From Staphylococcus gallinarum (lineage in GTDB: Bacteria > Bacillota > Bacilli > Staphylococcales > Staphylococcaceae), in contig NZ_JXCF01000003.1 in the NCBI RefSeq assembly GCF_000875895.1, positions 248,001-312,000 on the forward strand: a stretch of 64,000 nucleotides of DNA, in the 5' to 3' direction. How positions within the stretch are numbered: position 1 is the stretch's first letter; each line of letters starts with the position of its first letter. Positions 25,997-35,809 of this stretch are shown piece after piece. A program made the translations under genes and the position numbers. The notes under the pieces are model-generated. The model saw only the letters and a program-made list of their open reading frames with translations. It was not told the origin of the DNA and ran no database searches.

Positions 25997-26132
25997 CAAA
26001 AAAGCGTTTAATGACGATATGATATAAATGAACAATAAGTCACTAGGTATGATATGAGATTGATGCTTAGTCATCGCAAACAATATTACCGTAATGTCAT
26101 CATTTATAAATCATATGCTAAACGCTTTGTTG
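25997..26132. repeat. Long imperfect inverted repeat between ltaS and the ZIP gene
   Basis: The arm at 25997-26030 (containing AAAGCGTTTA, then ATATGATATAAATG) is the near reverse complement of 26101-26132 (CATTTATAAATCATATGC then TAAACGCTTTG). About 70 bp lie between them. It does not end in a U run for either gene, so it is not an obvious terminator. It may be a small mobile element remnant or a folded RNA. Confidence 0.5.
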
Positions 26133-26165
26133 TAAATCAGATATTAATAAGTAATGCTATCGTCC

Positions 26166-26984
26166 TTATCCAAGTGCAACGTCAAGAATCATCATTATGG
26201 TGAATCCTAACATTAGACTGAGTGTGGCAAGGTCGGTGTTATTACTAGCTTGTGAATCTGGGATTAATTCTTCAACAACAACAAATATCATCGCACCTGC
26301 AGCAAATGCCAATGCATACGGTAACATAGGTGTAATGACTAATACTGCAGCTGCACCAATTGTAGCAAATATTGGCTCTACAATTGCTGATGCTTGCCCA
26401 TAGTTGAAAGCCTTCCATCGAGATGCCCCCGCTGCTCGAATAGGCATAGATAGTGCTGCCCCTTCAGGTATATTCTGTATACCTATACCTATAGCTAAAC
26501 TTAATGCCCCTAATAATGTCGCTTGACCATTACCCGAAACAATACCACCGAAAGCAACACCAATTGAGAGGCCTTCGGGTATATTGTGTAACGTGATTGC
26601 TAAGACTAGTAAAGTATTCTTGTTGAGTTTCTTAGTGCCAACACCTTCATGGAACTGATTCTCATCGGATGTATTGGGATGGATATGAGGTATAACTAAA
26701 TCTAAGGCACGAATAAATAGCCCACCCAATAAAAATCCGATAGCAGCTGGTAACCATGCAAATGAGGAGTCCTTACCATAATCGATGGCAGGTTGTAATA
26801 AAGACCAAAAACTTGCAGCAATCATAATCCCTGCGGCGAAACCCTGCATTGAGTTTAAAATCTTATCATTTACACGTTTAAATATGAATACGGCTGCAGC
26901 TCCTAGTGCTGTTAATAGCCAAGTGATAATTCCAGCTATTAGTGCTTGGATATAAGGAGGTAATGCTTGGAAAAATTCCGTCAT
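26166..26984 (-). CDS. ZIP family divalent metal transporter
   Basis: A 272-residue, eight-helix ZIP transporter of the GufA/ZupT type, expected to import zinc or related metals through the membrane. Helix 4 and 5 metal-site motifs are intact: LHNIPEGLSIGVAFGG (about 132-147) and IQNIPEGAALSMP (about 169-181), plus VVEELIPDSQ near 235. A His-containing loop (HIHPNTSDENQFHEG, about 100-114) could also bind metal. AAGGAG precedes ATG 26984. It is divergent from the ABC-F gene. Metal specificity is not decidable from sequence. Confidence 0.87.
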   Translation of the reverse strand: MTEFFQALPPYIQALIAGIITWLLTALGAAAVFIFKRVNDKILNSMQGFAAGIMIAASFWSLLQPAIDYGKDSSFAWLPAAIGFLLGGLFIRALDLVIPHIHPNTSDENQFHEGVGTKKLNKNTLLVLAITLHNIPEGLSIGVAFGGIVSGNGQATLLGALSLAIGIGIQNIPEGAALSMPIRAAGASRWKAFNYGQASAIVEPIFATIGAAAVLVITPMLPYALAFAAGAMIFVVVEELIPDSQASNNTDLATLSLMLGFTIMMILDVALG

Positions 26985-27097
26985 AAGCTTGTCTCCTTTG
27001 TATCATTTGAACCCAAAAAGGTGTATAATGTATGGAACTGAAATTAATTTTAACAGAATTAACTATATTTATCGATATTTAAAAAGGATGTTGGATT

Positions 27098-28978
27098 ATG
27101 GAAGCTTACAAAATAGAACATTTACATAAATCCTATGCCGATAAAGTTATCTTTGATGATTTACAACTCTCGATATCCAATGGTGAAAAAATTGGTCTCG
27201 TAGGTATTAATGGTACTGGAAAGAGTACTTTATTAAAGGTAATAGCAGGTATAGACGAAGATTACGATGCAGAAATCACGCATCCCAACTCCTATCGCAT
27301 CCGTTATTCTTCTCAAAAGCAAGAATTTGATGAAGATTTAACTGTTTTTGAGGCAGTATTAACTTCGGAGACAAAGACACTACAAGTCATACGTGATTAT
27401 GAGTTTGCTGTGAATCAATATAGTGCAGAACAAACTGATGCACATTTTCAGAAAATGATGCAAGCTCAAGAAGCAATGGATGCCAATCAAGCTTGGGATT
27501 ACAGTTCTGAAATCAAGACAATATTATCTAAGCTAGGCATTAATGATACGACGAAGCCTGTAAATCAATTATCAGGAGGCCAACAAAAGCGTGTCGGCCT
27601 CGCTAAAACATTAATCGAGCAACCTGATTTACTATTATTAGATGAACCTACCAACCATTTAGATTTTGAATCTATAAATTGGTTAATAAACTATGTGAAA
27701 CAATATCCTCATACTGTTTTGTTTGTAACGCATGATCGTTATTTTCTAAATGAAGTTTCGTCCAGAATCATTGAATTAACACAAGGAAAATTAAAAACGT
27801 ATCCAGGGAATTATGAGGCATATATTGAGCAAAGAGCTGAGAACGAAATCATTGAGCAAAAGCAACAAGCTAAGCAACGCTCACTGTATAAACAAGAATT
27901 AGCATGGATGCGTGCAGGAGTTAAGGCACGAACTACCAAACAACAAGCAAGGAAGAATAGATTTAGTGATTTAGAACAAGAAGTAAAGCAACAACAGCAA
28001 CAAGATCAAGCTTCGCTCAACTTAGCGTATTCACGTTTAGGCAAGCAAGTGTTTGAATTAGAACAATTAACAAAACGTATTCTAGATAGAACATTGTTTG
28101 CAGATATTACGCAAATTATACAAAATGGTCAACAAATCGGTATTGTCGGACCTAACGGTGTCGGTAAAACAACGTTATTGAATATTTTAAGTGGTGAAGA
28201 TAGTGCATTTGAAGGGACCTTAAAGGTTGGACAAACCGTCAAAGTCGCATACTTTAAACAGACAGAAGAGCGTTTAGACAGAGATATTCGTATGATTGAC
28301 TATCTTAGAGAAGAAAGTGAAGTTGCAAAGGAAAAAGATGGAACATCAGTGTCAATTACGCAACTATTAGAGCGATTTTTATTCCCGAGTGCAACACATG
28401 GAAAGAAAGTCTATAAACTTTCTGGAGGAGAACAGAAACGTTTGTATTTATTGAAATTATTAGTACATCAACCGAACGTCCTATTACTCGACGAACCAAC
28501 GAATGATTTAGATACTGAGACGTTAACGATATTGGAATCATATATCGATACATTTGGTGGTACAGTAATTACCGTCAGTCACGATAGATATTTCTTAAAT
28601 AAAGTTGCTAAAGAGTTTTGGTATATTCATGATGGTATAATGGAGCGTATTATTGGTTCATTTGACGATTATGAAGCTTATAAAAAAGAACAAGATAAAC
28701 AACGGGAAATAGAAAAACAACAACAAAAAGTGAAACCTCAGCCTACTCAAAAAAGGAAAAAAGGTTTGAGCTATAAAGAAAAACAAGAATACGAATTAAT
28801 TATCGAGCGCATAGAAACGACTGAACAAAGGCTAGAAGAGATAGAAGAAGAAATGATAAATGCAAGTTCAGACTACGCAAAGATTAAAGCATTAAGTGAA
28901 GAGCAACAAGAACTAAATCAAACTTATGAAGATGATATTGCTAGATGGAGTGAACTTGAAGAACTAAAAGAACAATGA
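27098..28978 (+). CDS. ABC-F family ATPase (Uup-like)
   Basis: A 626-residue soluble protein with two ABC cassettes and no membrane domain. Cassette 1 has GINGTGKST (Walker A, about 38), LSGGQQKRVGLAKTL and LLLLDEPTNHLDFES. Cassette 2 has GPNGVGKTT (about 350), LSGGEQKRLYLLK and LLLDEPTNDLDTE. The inter-domain P-site linker and a C-terminal coiled coil rich in K, E and Q (about 535-625) give the Uup/Rbb layout. ABC-F proteins act on ribosomes; Uup types also affect transposon excision. There is nothing that marks it as an antibiotic resistance protein. It ends 13 bp before recQ, so the two are an operon. Confidence 0.85.
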   Translation: MEAYKIEHLHKSYADKVIFDDLQLSISNGEKIGLVGINGTGKSTLLKVIAGIDEDYDAEITHPNSYRIRYSSQKQEFDEDLTVFEAVLTSETKTLQVIRDYEFAVNQYSAEQTDAHFQKMMQAQEAMDANQAWDYSSEIKTILSKLGINDTTKPVNQLSGGQQKRVGLAKTLIEQPDLLLLDEPTNHLDFESINWLINYVKQYPHTVLFVTHDRYFLNEVSSRIIELTQGKLKTYPGNYEAYIEQRAENEIIEQKQQAKQRSLYKQELAWMRAGVKARTTKQQARKNRFSDLEQEVKQQQQQDQASLNLAYSRLGKQVFELEQLTKRILDRTLFADITQIIQNGQQIGIVGPNGVGKTTLLNILSGEDSAFEGTLKVGQTVKVAYFKQTEERLDRDIRMIDYLREESEVAKEKDGTSVSITQLLERFLFPSATHGKKVYKLSGGEQKRLYLLKLLVHQPNVLLLDEPTNDLDTETLTILESYIDTFGGTVITVSHDRYFLNKVAKEFWYIHDGIMERIIGSFDDYEAYKKEQDKQREIEKQQQKVKPQPTQKRKKGLSYKEKQEYELIIERIETTEQRLEEIEEEMINASSDYAKIKALSEEQQELNQTYEDDIARWSELEELKEQ

Positions 28979-28991
28979 GGGATCTTATAAC

Positions 28992-30770
28992 ATGGAATCA
29001 ACTTTATCGCATTATTTTGGTTATGACACGTTTCGTCCTGGCCAAAAGGAAATAATTTCAAAAGTAATGGATCAACGTAATGTATTAGGGGTGTTACCAA
29101 CTGGTGGTGGTAAATCGATTTGTTATCAAGTGCCAGGTTTAATGCTAGGTGGTACGACAATTGTCATTAGTCCATTAATTTCATTAATGAAGGACCAAGT
29201 CGATCAATTGAAGGCTGCTGGTATTCGCGCAGCATATTTAAACAGTAGTTTAACGCAGAAAGAACAAAAGGCGATTGAAGCGCAATTGAAAAATGGTGAC
29301 ATACAGTTTCTTTATGTTGCTCCAGAACGTTTTAATAATGATTATTTTATGGCGTTATTACAACGTCTACCTATCCATTTAGTAGCATTTGATGAAGCAC
29401 ACTGTATTTCTAAATGGGGGCATGATTTTAGACCAAGTTATCAAGAAGTGATTCATAAGGTATTTGCTTTACCACAAGACTTTACAATTGTAGCTTTGAC
29501 TGCAACTGCCACGACTGAAGTGCAAAAAGATATCATGGAAAGACTAAATATTAATAAACACGATGAAGTTAAAACAAGTACGAAACGTCGTAATTTAGTC
29601 TTTCAAGTCAACCCAACTTATCAACGCCAAAAATTTGTACTTGAATATGTGAAATCACATGCAAATGAAGCTGGCATTGTTTATTGTTCTACGCGTAAAC
29701 AGGTTGAAGAGTTGCAAGAAGCATTAGAAGATCATGAAATCAGCAGTACGATTTATCATGCAGGGTTATCTAACAAAGACAGAGAAGCTGCGCAAAATGA
29801 TTTCGTCTATGATCGTGTGCGTGTAGTAATTGCAACGAATGCATTTGGTATGGGGATTGATAAGTCGAATGTGCGTTTTGTGATACATTATAATATGCCA
29901 GGTGATTTAGAGTCATATTATCAAGAGGCAGGTCGTGCTGGCCGTGATGGTCTGAAAAGTGATTGTATCTTACTCTTTAGTGAACGCGATATCGGTTTGC
30001 ATCAGTACTTCATTTCTGCTTCAAAAGCAGATGATGATTACAAAGATAAAATGGGTGAAAAACTAACAAAGATGATTCTTTATACAAAAACGAAGAAGTG
30101 TTTGGAAGCAACGTTAGTCCATTACTTTGAACCAAATGAAAAGCTAGAAGAGTGTGAGCAATGTAGTAATTGTACGCGAGAGAACAAGACGTATGACATG
30201 ACTAATGAAGCAAAAATGATTGTAAGTTGTATCGCGAGAATGAAACAAAAAGAAAGCTATAGTGTTATTATTCAAGTTCTACGAGGTGAAGATACTGATT
30301 ATATCCGTTATTGTGAATATAATAAATTATCTACACACGGCATAATGAAGCAATATACAACCTCAGATCTTAGTCATTTAATCGATGAACTTAGATTTAA
30401 GGGATATTTAAACGAACACGATGAAATTTTGACGTGTGATAATTCAGTCAAACAATTGTTGACGGATGAAGTGACAATCTTTACAACTCCATTTAAACGT
30501 AAATCGAAAGAAATTGTGAATATCAATACCGTCGAAGGTGTTGATCGTGCATTATTTGATGAATTGATTGCAGTCCGTAAGAAATTGAGTGAAGATTTGG
30601 ATATTGCGCCGGTAAGTATTTTCTCAGATTATACCTTAGAAGAATTTGCAAAAAGAAAGCCAGAATCTAAACAAGATATGATCTCTATTGATGGTGTAGG
30701 AAGTTATAAATTAAAGCATTACTGTCCAATGTTCTTAGAGACTATTCAATCTTATAAAGCACAAATTTAA
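28992..30770 (+). CDS. recQ: RecQ family ATP-dependent DNA helicase
   Basis: A 592-residue 3'-5' helicase. Motif 0 (YFGYDTFRPGQ, about 9-19), Walker A LPTGGGKS (about 37-44), DEAH-type FDEAHCISKWGHDFRP, TATA motif ALTATAT, IYHAGL, the motif V/VI region ATNAFGMGIDKSNVRFVIH and QEAGRAGRDG are complete. A zinc-binding set (CLEATLVHYF, CEQCSNC, about 360-388) follows, then a winged helix and an HRDC domain at the end (about 515-590). It suits recombination and fork repair. It is 13 bp downstream of the ABC-F gene; both can be translated from one mRNA. Confidence 0.93.
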   Translation: MESTLSHYFGYDTFRPGQKEIISKVMDQRNVLGVLPTGGGKSICYQVPGLMLGGTTIVISPLISLMKDQVDQLKAAGIRAAYLNSSLTQKEQKAIEAQLKNGDIQFLYVAPERFNNDYFMALLQRLPIHLVAFDEAHCISKWGHDFRPSYQEVIHKVFALPQDFTIVALTATATTEVQKDIMERLNINKHDEVKTSTKRRNLVFQVNPTYQRQKFVLEYVKSHANEAGIVYCSTRKQVEELQEALEDHEISSTIYHAGLSNKDREAAQNDFVYDRVRVVIATNAFGMGIDKSNVRFVIHYNMPGDLESYYQEAGRAGRDGLKSDCILLFSERDIGLHQYFISASKADDDYKDKMGEKLTKMILYTKTKKCLEATLVHYFEPNEKLEECEQCSNCTRENKTYDMTNEAKMIVSCIARMKQKESYSVIIQVLRGEDTDYIRYCEYNKLSTHGIMKQYTTSDLSHLIDELRFKGYLNEHDEILTCDNSVKQLLTDEVTIFTTPFKRKSKEIVNINTVEGVDRALFDELIAVRKKLSEDLDIAPVSIFSDYTLEEFAKRKPESKQDMISIDGVGSYKLKHYCPMFLETIQSYKAQI

Positions 30771-31076
30771 ATTGACTATGCGGAAAATGCATATGTAGTG
30801 TTGATAACCATTGTACAACAATGGGCAATTTATAAATTATCTCAAAGTTAATTTTAACAACATGTCGAAATAAGTCTTGTATAGGCATTATTTTGATTGG
30901 TTATTAAAATTAACTTTATTTTTTGAGTATTAAATAGATTTTGTGGTATTTAATTTTGTAAGTGTGTATTTTTTTGGGATAAATTAATGATATTTACATA
31001 TACATTTAATTAAAAGGGAATACGGACACTACAATTAATTGTATATTAGTGTATATAAAAGACTGAAGGTGACAAT
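30771..31076. promoter_or_regulatory. Intergenic region upstream of the osmolyte transporter
   Basis: About 306 bp of AT-rich DNA between recQ and the opuC-like pair. It should carry recQ termination and the transporter promoter. I could not identify either with confidence; no repeat or RNA gene is visible. Confidence 0.3.
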
Positions 31077-32036
31077 GTGATAGAATTTAAAGATGTTGTA
31101 AAGAAATATGGGGATAAGACGGCGGTCGATCATGTAAGTTTTAATATTAAAGAAGGAGAGTTTTTTGTCTTAATTGGTCCATCAGGTTGTGGCAAAACGA
31201 CTACTCTGAAAATGATTAATCGATTGATTACTCTAACTGAAGGTTATATTTACTTTAAAGACAAACCAATAAGTGACTATCCTGTATATGAGATGCGCTG
31301 GGATATTGGTTATGTGTTACAGCAGATTGCACTGTTTCCACATATGACAATTAAAGAAAATATTGCCCAAGTACCACAGATGAAGAAGTGGAAAGAGCAA
31401 GATATTGAAACGCGAATCGATGAATTATTAAATATGGTTGGTTTAGATCCCACTGTATACAAAGAACGTAAACCTGATGAATTATCTGGTGGGCAACGAC
31501 AACGTGTTGGGGTAGTAAGGGCGCTTGCTGCAGATCCACCCGTTATACTCATGGATGAGCCATTTAGTGCATTAGATCCGATTAGCAGAGAAAAACTACA
31601 AGATGATTTAATTCAACTCCAACAACAAATTAAGAAGACGATTGTTTTTGTCACACATGATATTGAAGAAGCAATGAAATTAGGTGACAGAATATGTTTA
31701 TTGAATGAAGGTCATATTGAACAAATTGATACACCAGAGGGATTTGCTACAAGACCTAATAATGCATTTGTAGAACAATTTTTAGGCAATAAGGTACAAC
31801 GCTCATTAAATGATGTGAAATTATCAGAGTTAACAGAACAGTTAACATTAATTAATGAGTCACAGGAAGTGCAGACGTATCCATTAGTAGACAGTGGTCA
31901 ATTGGTCAAGGATGTATATTCGCATTTTGTTACACATGATGCAGTAATCATAGATGATAAAGCTAATGCCCAACGCTATTTGATGTACAGACAAGATGTG
32001 TTTAAATTGTTCGCTGAACCGAAAGGAGTGTCTTAG
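31077..32036 (+). CDS. Osmolyte ABC transporter ATPase (OpuC/ProV type)
   Basis: A 319-residue ATP-binding subunit for a quaternary amine (betaine, carnitine or choline) importer. Walker A GPSGCGKTT (about 37), Q-loop IGYVLQQIALFPHMT, signature LSGGQRQRVGV, Walker B ILMDEPFSALDP and THDIEEAMK are intact. The end (about 235-319) replaces the full CBS pair of longer OpuCA proteins with a short poorly conserved tail. GTG 31077 follows GAAGGTG. The stop abuts the ATG of the permease gene. Confidence 0.87.
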   Translation: MIEFKDVVKKYGDKTAVDHVSFNIKEGEFFVLIGPSGCGKTTTLKMINRLITLTEGYIYFKDKPISDYPVYEMRWDIGYVLQQIALFPHMTIKENIAQVPQMKKWKEQDIETRIDELLNMVGLDPTVYKERKPDELSGGQRQRVGVVRALAADPPVILMDEPFSALDPISREKLQDDLIQLQQQIKKTIVFVTHDIEEAMKLGDRICLLNEGHIEQIDTPEGFATRPNNAFVEQFLGNKVQRSLNDVKLSELTEQLTLINESQEVQTYPLVDSGQLVKDVYSHFVTHDAVIIDDKANAQRYLMYRQDVFKLFAEPKGVS

Positions 32037-33551
32037 ATGACTGAAATATTACAGACACTTTCAGATAGACGCGGTCAACTACTGACGACGATATTTGAAC
32101 ATATACAAATTTCATTTATTGCATTACTTATTGCGGCGTTAATTGGAGTACCCTTAGGTATTTTATTAACAAAAACTAAAAAACTATCTGAAATTGTTAT
32201 GAATATCGCTGCGATACTCCAGACTATTCCATCATTAGCACTATTAGGATTAATGATTCCATTGTTTGGTATTGGTAAAGTGCCAGCCGTTATCGCACTT
32301 GTAGTTTATGCCTTACTACCTATTCTAAGAAATACATATACAGGTATAGCAGAAGTAGACCCTTCTCTTGTAGAAGCGGCAAAGGGTATTGGTATGAAAC
32401 CAGGACGTAGACTAACAAAGGTCGAGTTACCTATTGCAATGCCAGTAATAATGGCTGGTATTAGAACTGCTATGGTATTGATTATTGGTACCGCTACGCT
32501 TGCTGCACTTATTGGAGCAGGGGGATTAGGGGATTTAATTCTATTAGGTATTGATAGAAATGATAGTTCACTTATTCTTATTGGTGCAATACCTGCTGCG
32601 TTGTTAGCGATATTATTTGATTTAGCCTTACGTTATATGCAAGGTTTATCATACAAAAAATTGATTATTTCATTAACAATTATCGTAATTGTATTATTAT
32701 TAGTTATTATCGCACCTTTATTAGCTCAGAAGGGTGAAAAAGTAACGTTAGCTGGTAAATTAGGATCAGAACCATCAGTTATTACGAATATGTATAAGAT
32801 ATTGATAGAAAAAGAGACTGACGATACGGTAGAAGTTAAAGATGGCATGGGTAAGACATCATTCTTATTTAATGCCTTAAAGTCTGACGATATCGATGGT
32901 TATTTAGAATTTACTGGCACTGTGCTTGGAGAATTAACGAAAGAAGACTTAAAATCAAAACAAGAAGATAAAGTTTATCAACAAGCTAAAGATAGCTTAG
33001 AGAAAAAATACGATATGACCATGCTGAAACCTATGAAATACAATAATACTTATGCCTTAGCGGTTAAACGAGACTTTGCTAAAAAGCATAATATTAAAAC
33101 AATTGGTGATTTAAATAAAGTAAGTGATCAAATTAAGCCAGGTTTTACCTTGGAATTTAATGATCGTTCAGATGGTTACCCTGCAGTAAAAAAAGCATAT
33201 CATTTAGACATATCTAAACCGAAGACAATGGAGCCTAAATTACGTTATCAAGCAATCAAAAGTGGTGACATTAATTTAATAGATGCCTATTCAACGGACG
33301 CGGAATTAAAGCAATATGATATGGTTGTATTAAAAGATGATAAACATGTATTCCCACCATATCAAGGTGCACCGATGTTTAAAGAAAAGTACCTTAAAGA
33401 ACATCCTGAAATTAAAAAACCATTAAATCAATTAGCTAATAAAATTTCTGATGAAGACATGCAACAAATGAATTATGATGTAACCGTGAAGAAAAAGGAC
33501 CCATATCAAGTTGCAAAGGATTATTTGGAACGCGAACACATTTTAAAATAA
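32037..33551 (+). CDS. Fused permease/substrate-binding protein of an osmolyte ABC transporter
   Basis: A 504-residue fusion. Residues 1-about 215 are an OpuCB/ProW-type permease with six helices and the EAA loop (EAAKGIGMKPGRRLTKVELP). Residues about 235-504 are an extracytoplasmic glycine betaine/choline-binding (OpuAC/OsmX) domain starting KVTLAGKLGSEPSVITNMY. The final helix (about 208-230) tethers the binding domain. Such fusions are usual in staphylococci. Adjacent to the ATPase with no gap, forming a two-gene importer. The exact ligand is not readable, though the aromatic-box type suggests a quaternary amine. Confidence 0.88.
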   Translation: MTEILQTLSDRRGQLLTTIFEHIQISFIALLIAALIGVPLGILLTKTKKLSEIVMNIAAILQTIPSLALLGLMIPLFGIGKVPAVIALVVYALLPILRNTYTGIAEVDPSLVEAAKGIGMKPGRRLTKVELPIAMPVIMAGIRTAMVLIIGTATLAALIGAGGLGDLILLGIDRNDSSLILIGAIPAALLAILFDLALRYMQGLSYKKLIISLTIIVIVLLLVIIAPLLAQKGEKVTLAGKLGSEPSVITNMYKILIEKETDDTVEVKDGMGKTSFLFNALKSDDIDGYLEFTGTVLGELTKEDLKSKQEDKVYQQAKDSLEKKYDMTMLKPMKYNNTYALAVKRDFAKKHNIKTIGDLNKVSDQIKPGFTLEFNDRSDGYPAVKKAYHLDISKPKTMEPKLRYQAIKSGDINLIDAYSTDAELKQYDMVVLKDDKHVFPPYQGAPMFKEKYLKEHPEIKKPLNQLANKISDEDMQQMNYDVTVKKKDPYQVAKDYLEREHILK

Positions 33552-33562
33552 ATTGGAATAAT

Positions 33563-33604
33563 AAGAGAGTTTTTATGTATTTTACATTTAAAACTCTCTT
33601 TTTG
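33563..33604 (+). terminator. Terminator after the osmolyte transporter
   Basis: AAGAGAGTTTT (33563-33573) pairs with AAAACTCTCTT (33590-33600), followed by T residues. Confidence 0.8.
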
Positions 33605-33718
33605 TATATCAGAGCATTTCTTCTGTCTAGGGGACACATTGATTTTCCCATCATATAAGGTTTATAATAGTTACTAAGTTTTGAAATTTCTGTAAAATTA
33701 AGGAGGACCGAAGCAACC

Positions 33719-34774
33719 ATGAAAAAACAAATAGAACAATTATCAGCATATGAACCGGGGTTATCGCCTCGTGCATTAAAAGAGACTTACGGCATTGAAG
33801 GTGAATTATATAAATTAGCATCAAATGAAAATTTATATGGACCATCACCAAAGGTTAAAGAAGCAATTCAAAGTCATTTAGAAGAGTTGAATTTTTATCC
33901 GGAAACGGGTTCTCCAATGATTAAAGAAGCAATTAGTAAACATCTAAATGTCGAACCATCACGTATCCTGTTTGGAGCGGGTTTAGATGAAGTCATCCTG
34001 ATGATTTCTCGTGCGATGTTGACTGCTGGTGATAAAATAGTGACAAGTGAAATGACATTTGGTCAGTATTATCACAACGCAGTAGTTGAAGCGGCAACAG
34101 TAGTACAAGTACCATTGAAAGATGGCTACTTTGATTTAAATGGAATACTTAATGAAATTGACGACGAAACAAAGTTAGTATGGCTATGTAATCCAAATAA
34201 TCCGACTGGGACATATTTTACGCATGAAGAACTTAAAGGCTTCTTAGAACAAGTACCAAGTCATATTCCAGTAATTGTAGATGAAGCATATGTAGAATTT
34301 GTCACTGCACAAGATTTTCCTGATACTTTAGCATTACAGCAACAATTTAGCAATGCATTTTTATTACGTACATTTTCAAAAGCATATGGCTTAGCAGGCA
34401 TGCGTATAGGCTATGTCGTTGCTGCACAAGAAGCGATAGAACAATGGAATATTATTCGCCCACCATTTAATGTGGGACGCTTATCAGAATACGCTGCACT
34501 AGCGGCGTTAGAAGATCAAGACTATTTAACGTTTATTCGTGAACGTAATGCGGAAGAACGAGAAAAATTCTTCGCAATTGATAAACGTGATGCATTCTTT
34601 GATAGCCAAACCAATTTCGTCTTTGTAAATACTTCCAAACCACATGAGTTATATGAAGCATTGTTAAATGTTGGTTGTATAACGCGAGAATTTCCAAATG
34701 GTGTAAGAATTACGATTGGCTTCCCAGAACAAAATGATAAAATGATTGAGGTACTAAAGGACTTTGAGTTATAA
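33719..34774 (+). CDS. hisC: Histidinol-phosphate aminotransferase (HisC-like)
   Basis: A 351-residue PLP fold-type I aminotransferase. The N-terminal [15 protein letters not shown] and [13 protein letters not shown], the Asn/Asp pair in [13 protein letters not shown] (about 157-169) and IVDEAYVEF, and the PLP lysine in [17 protein letters not shown] (about 222) define a HisC-type enzyme. It sits alone, not in a his operon, so in vivo it may serve aromatic amino acids as well as histidinol phosphate. The ATG follows AAGGAGG. The annotation of the family is firm, the substrate less so. Confidence 0.87.
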   Translation: MKKQIEQLSAYEPGLSPRALKETYGIEGELYKLASNENLYGPSPKVKEAIQSHLEELNFYPETGSPMIKEAISKHLNVEPSRILFGAGLDEVILMISRAMLTAGDKIVTSEMTFGQYYHNAVVEAATVVQVPLKDGYFDLNGILNEIDDETKLVWLCNPNNPTGTYFTHEELKGFLEQVPSHIPVIVDEAYVEFVTAQDFPDTLALQQQFSNAFLLRTFSKAYGLAGMRIGYVVAAQEAIEQWNIIRPPFNVGRLSEYAALAALEDQDYLTFIRERNAEEREKFFAIDKRDAFFDSQTNFVFVNTSKPHELYEALLNVGCITREFPNGVRITIGFPEQNDKMIEVLKDFEL

Positions 34775-34937
34775 AATATAAATAAAAAATAGTCCAATTA
34801 TGCTTTATGGTTGATACATTTATGATGATGTAGAAAACGTCCCATTTTACAAGATGTGGTAGGGATAGTAGCAAGGGAAAGATAGCTTAGTGATGTTTGA
34901 AATGAATGATGTTATTAAAAAGGGAGTAGAGTATTAA

Positions 34938-35486
34938 ATGACACGACAATCTATTGCAATTGATATGGATGAAGTATTAGCAGATACAGTAGGTGCATTA
35001 ATTGAAGACGTTAATAAACGAACGGATTTAGGCATTTCATATGATATGTTGGATGGTATGAAATTGCGACATGCAATGCCAGAACATGATGGACTACTGA
35101 CTGAAATCCTTCGTGAACCAGGTTTCTTTAGGAAATTAGAGGTTATGGCTGATGCGCAAGCAGTTGTGAAGAAACTAACTGAGCATTATGATGTGTATAT
35201 TGCGACAGCTGCGATGGATGTACCGACTTCTTTTCACGATAAATATGAATGGTTAAGGGAGTATTTTCCATTTTTAGATCCACAACAGTTTGTTTTTTGT
35301 GGTAGAAAAAATATTGTACATGCGGATTATTTAATTGATGATAATCCAAGGCAGTTGAGTATTTTTACAGGTAAGCCTATTATGTATACAGCGTCTCATA
35401 ATATTAATGATGATCGTTTCACACGTGTTAATAATTGGCAAGATGTGGAAGCTTATTTCTTAGGAGATAAATCATATCAAATTTAG
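34938..35486 (+). CDS. 5'(3')-deoxyribonucleotidase family protein
   Basis: A 182-residue HAD-superfamily phosphatase of the NT5C type. Motif I is DMDEVLADT (nucleophile Asp and +2 acid near residues 9-11), motif II Thr lies in YIATAAMD (about 95), and motif III/IV is YLIDDNPRQ (about 135). It probably dephosphorylates deoxynucleoside monophosphates and so trims dNTP pools. AAGGGAG precedes the ATG. It is followed by a strong terminator and a family B repeat. Confidence 0.85.
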   Translation: MTRQSIAIDMDEVLADTVGALIEDVNKRTDLGISYDMLDGMKLRHAMPEHDGLLTEILREPGFFRKLEVMADAQAVVKKLTEHYDVYIATAAMDVPTSFHDKYEWLREYFPFLDPQQFVFCGRKNIVHADYLIDDNPRQLSIFTGKPIMYTASHNINDDRFTRVNNWQDVEAYFLGDKSYQI

Positions 35487-35543
35487 GTAGATTTATTCTA
35501 TTGTTGAAAATATAGAGTAAATAATCTGCACTATAAATAGAAA

Positions 35544-35593
35544 TAGCCATTAAATGAAGTTATTTTTGATTCATTTAATGGCTAATTTTTTTG
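35544..35593 (+). terminator. Terminator after the nucleotidase gene
   Basis: Perfect 14-bp stem TAGCCATTAAATGA (35544-35557) and TCATTTAATGGCTA (35571-35584), followed by a run of T. Confidence 0.87.
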
Positions 35594-35601
35594 TTTTTTA
35601 A

Positions 35602-35695
35602 GCGTATGTAAAGGGCAACGCTTTCCTAGGGGACAGCTTCAGCCTGTAGTCTTCAGCTTGTCCTGTTCCCTCAAGAGTCTCGCCCACACATACGC
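35602..35695 (-). repeat. Dispersed intergenic repeat, family B, copy 2
   Basis: Reverse complement of the 13542-13626 element, here bounded by an extra perfect 8-bp inverted repeat: GCGTATGT (35602-35609) and ACATACGC (35688-35695). The core contains CTTTCCTAGGGGACAGCTTC and CTTGTCCTGTTCCCTC. It lies between the nucleotidase terminator and the convergent lipid kinase gene. Confidence 0.8.
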
Positions 35696-35809
35696 AAGTA
35701 AATAGTTTACTTCTATAACAATAAACAATTGAACAAAGTCATTATTTTTTCGATGGTTAAAGTGTGCTATCAGCGTATGACTATTTAGTAATAATAATAG
35801 CGATATTAA

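Noticed and set aside
25730-26011. 93-aa rightward frame after ltaS
   Set aside because: It starts inside ltaS in another frame and runs through the ltaS terminator hairpin. No family resemblance.
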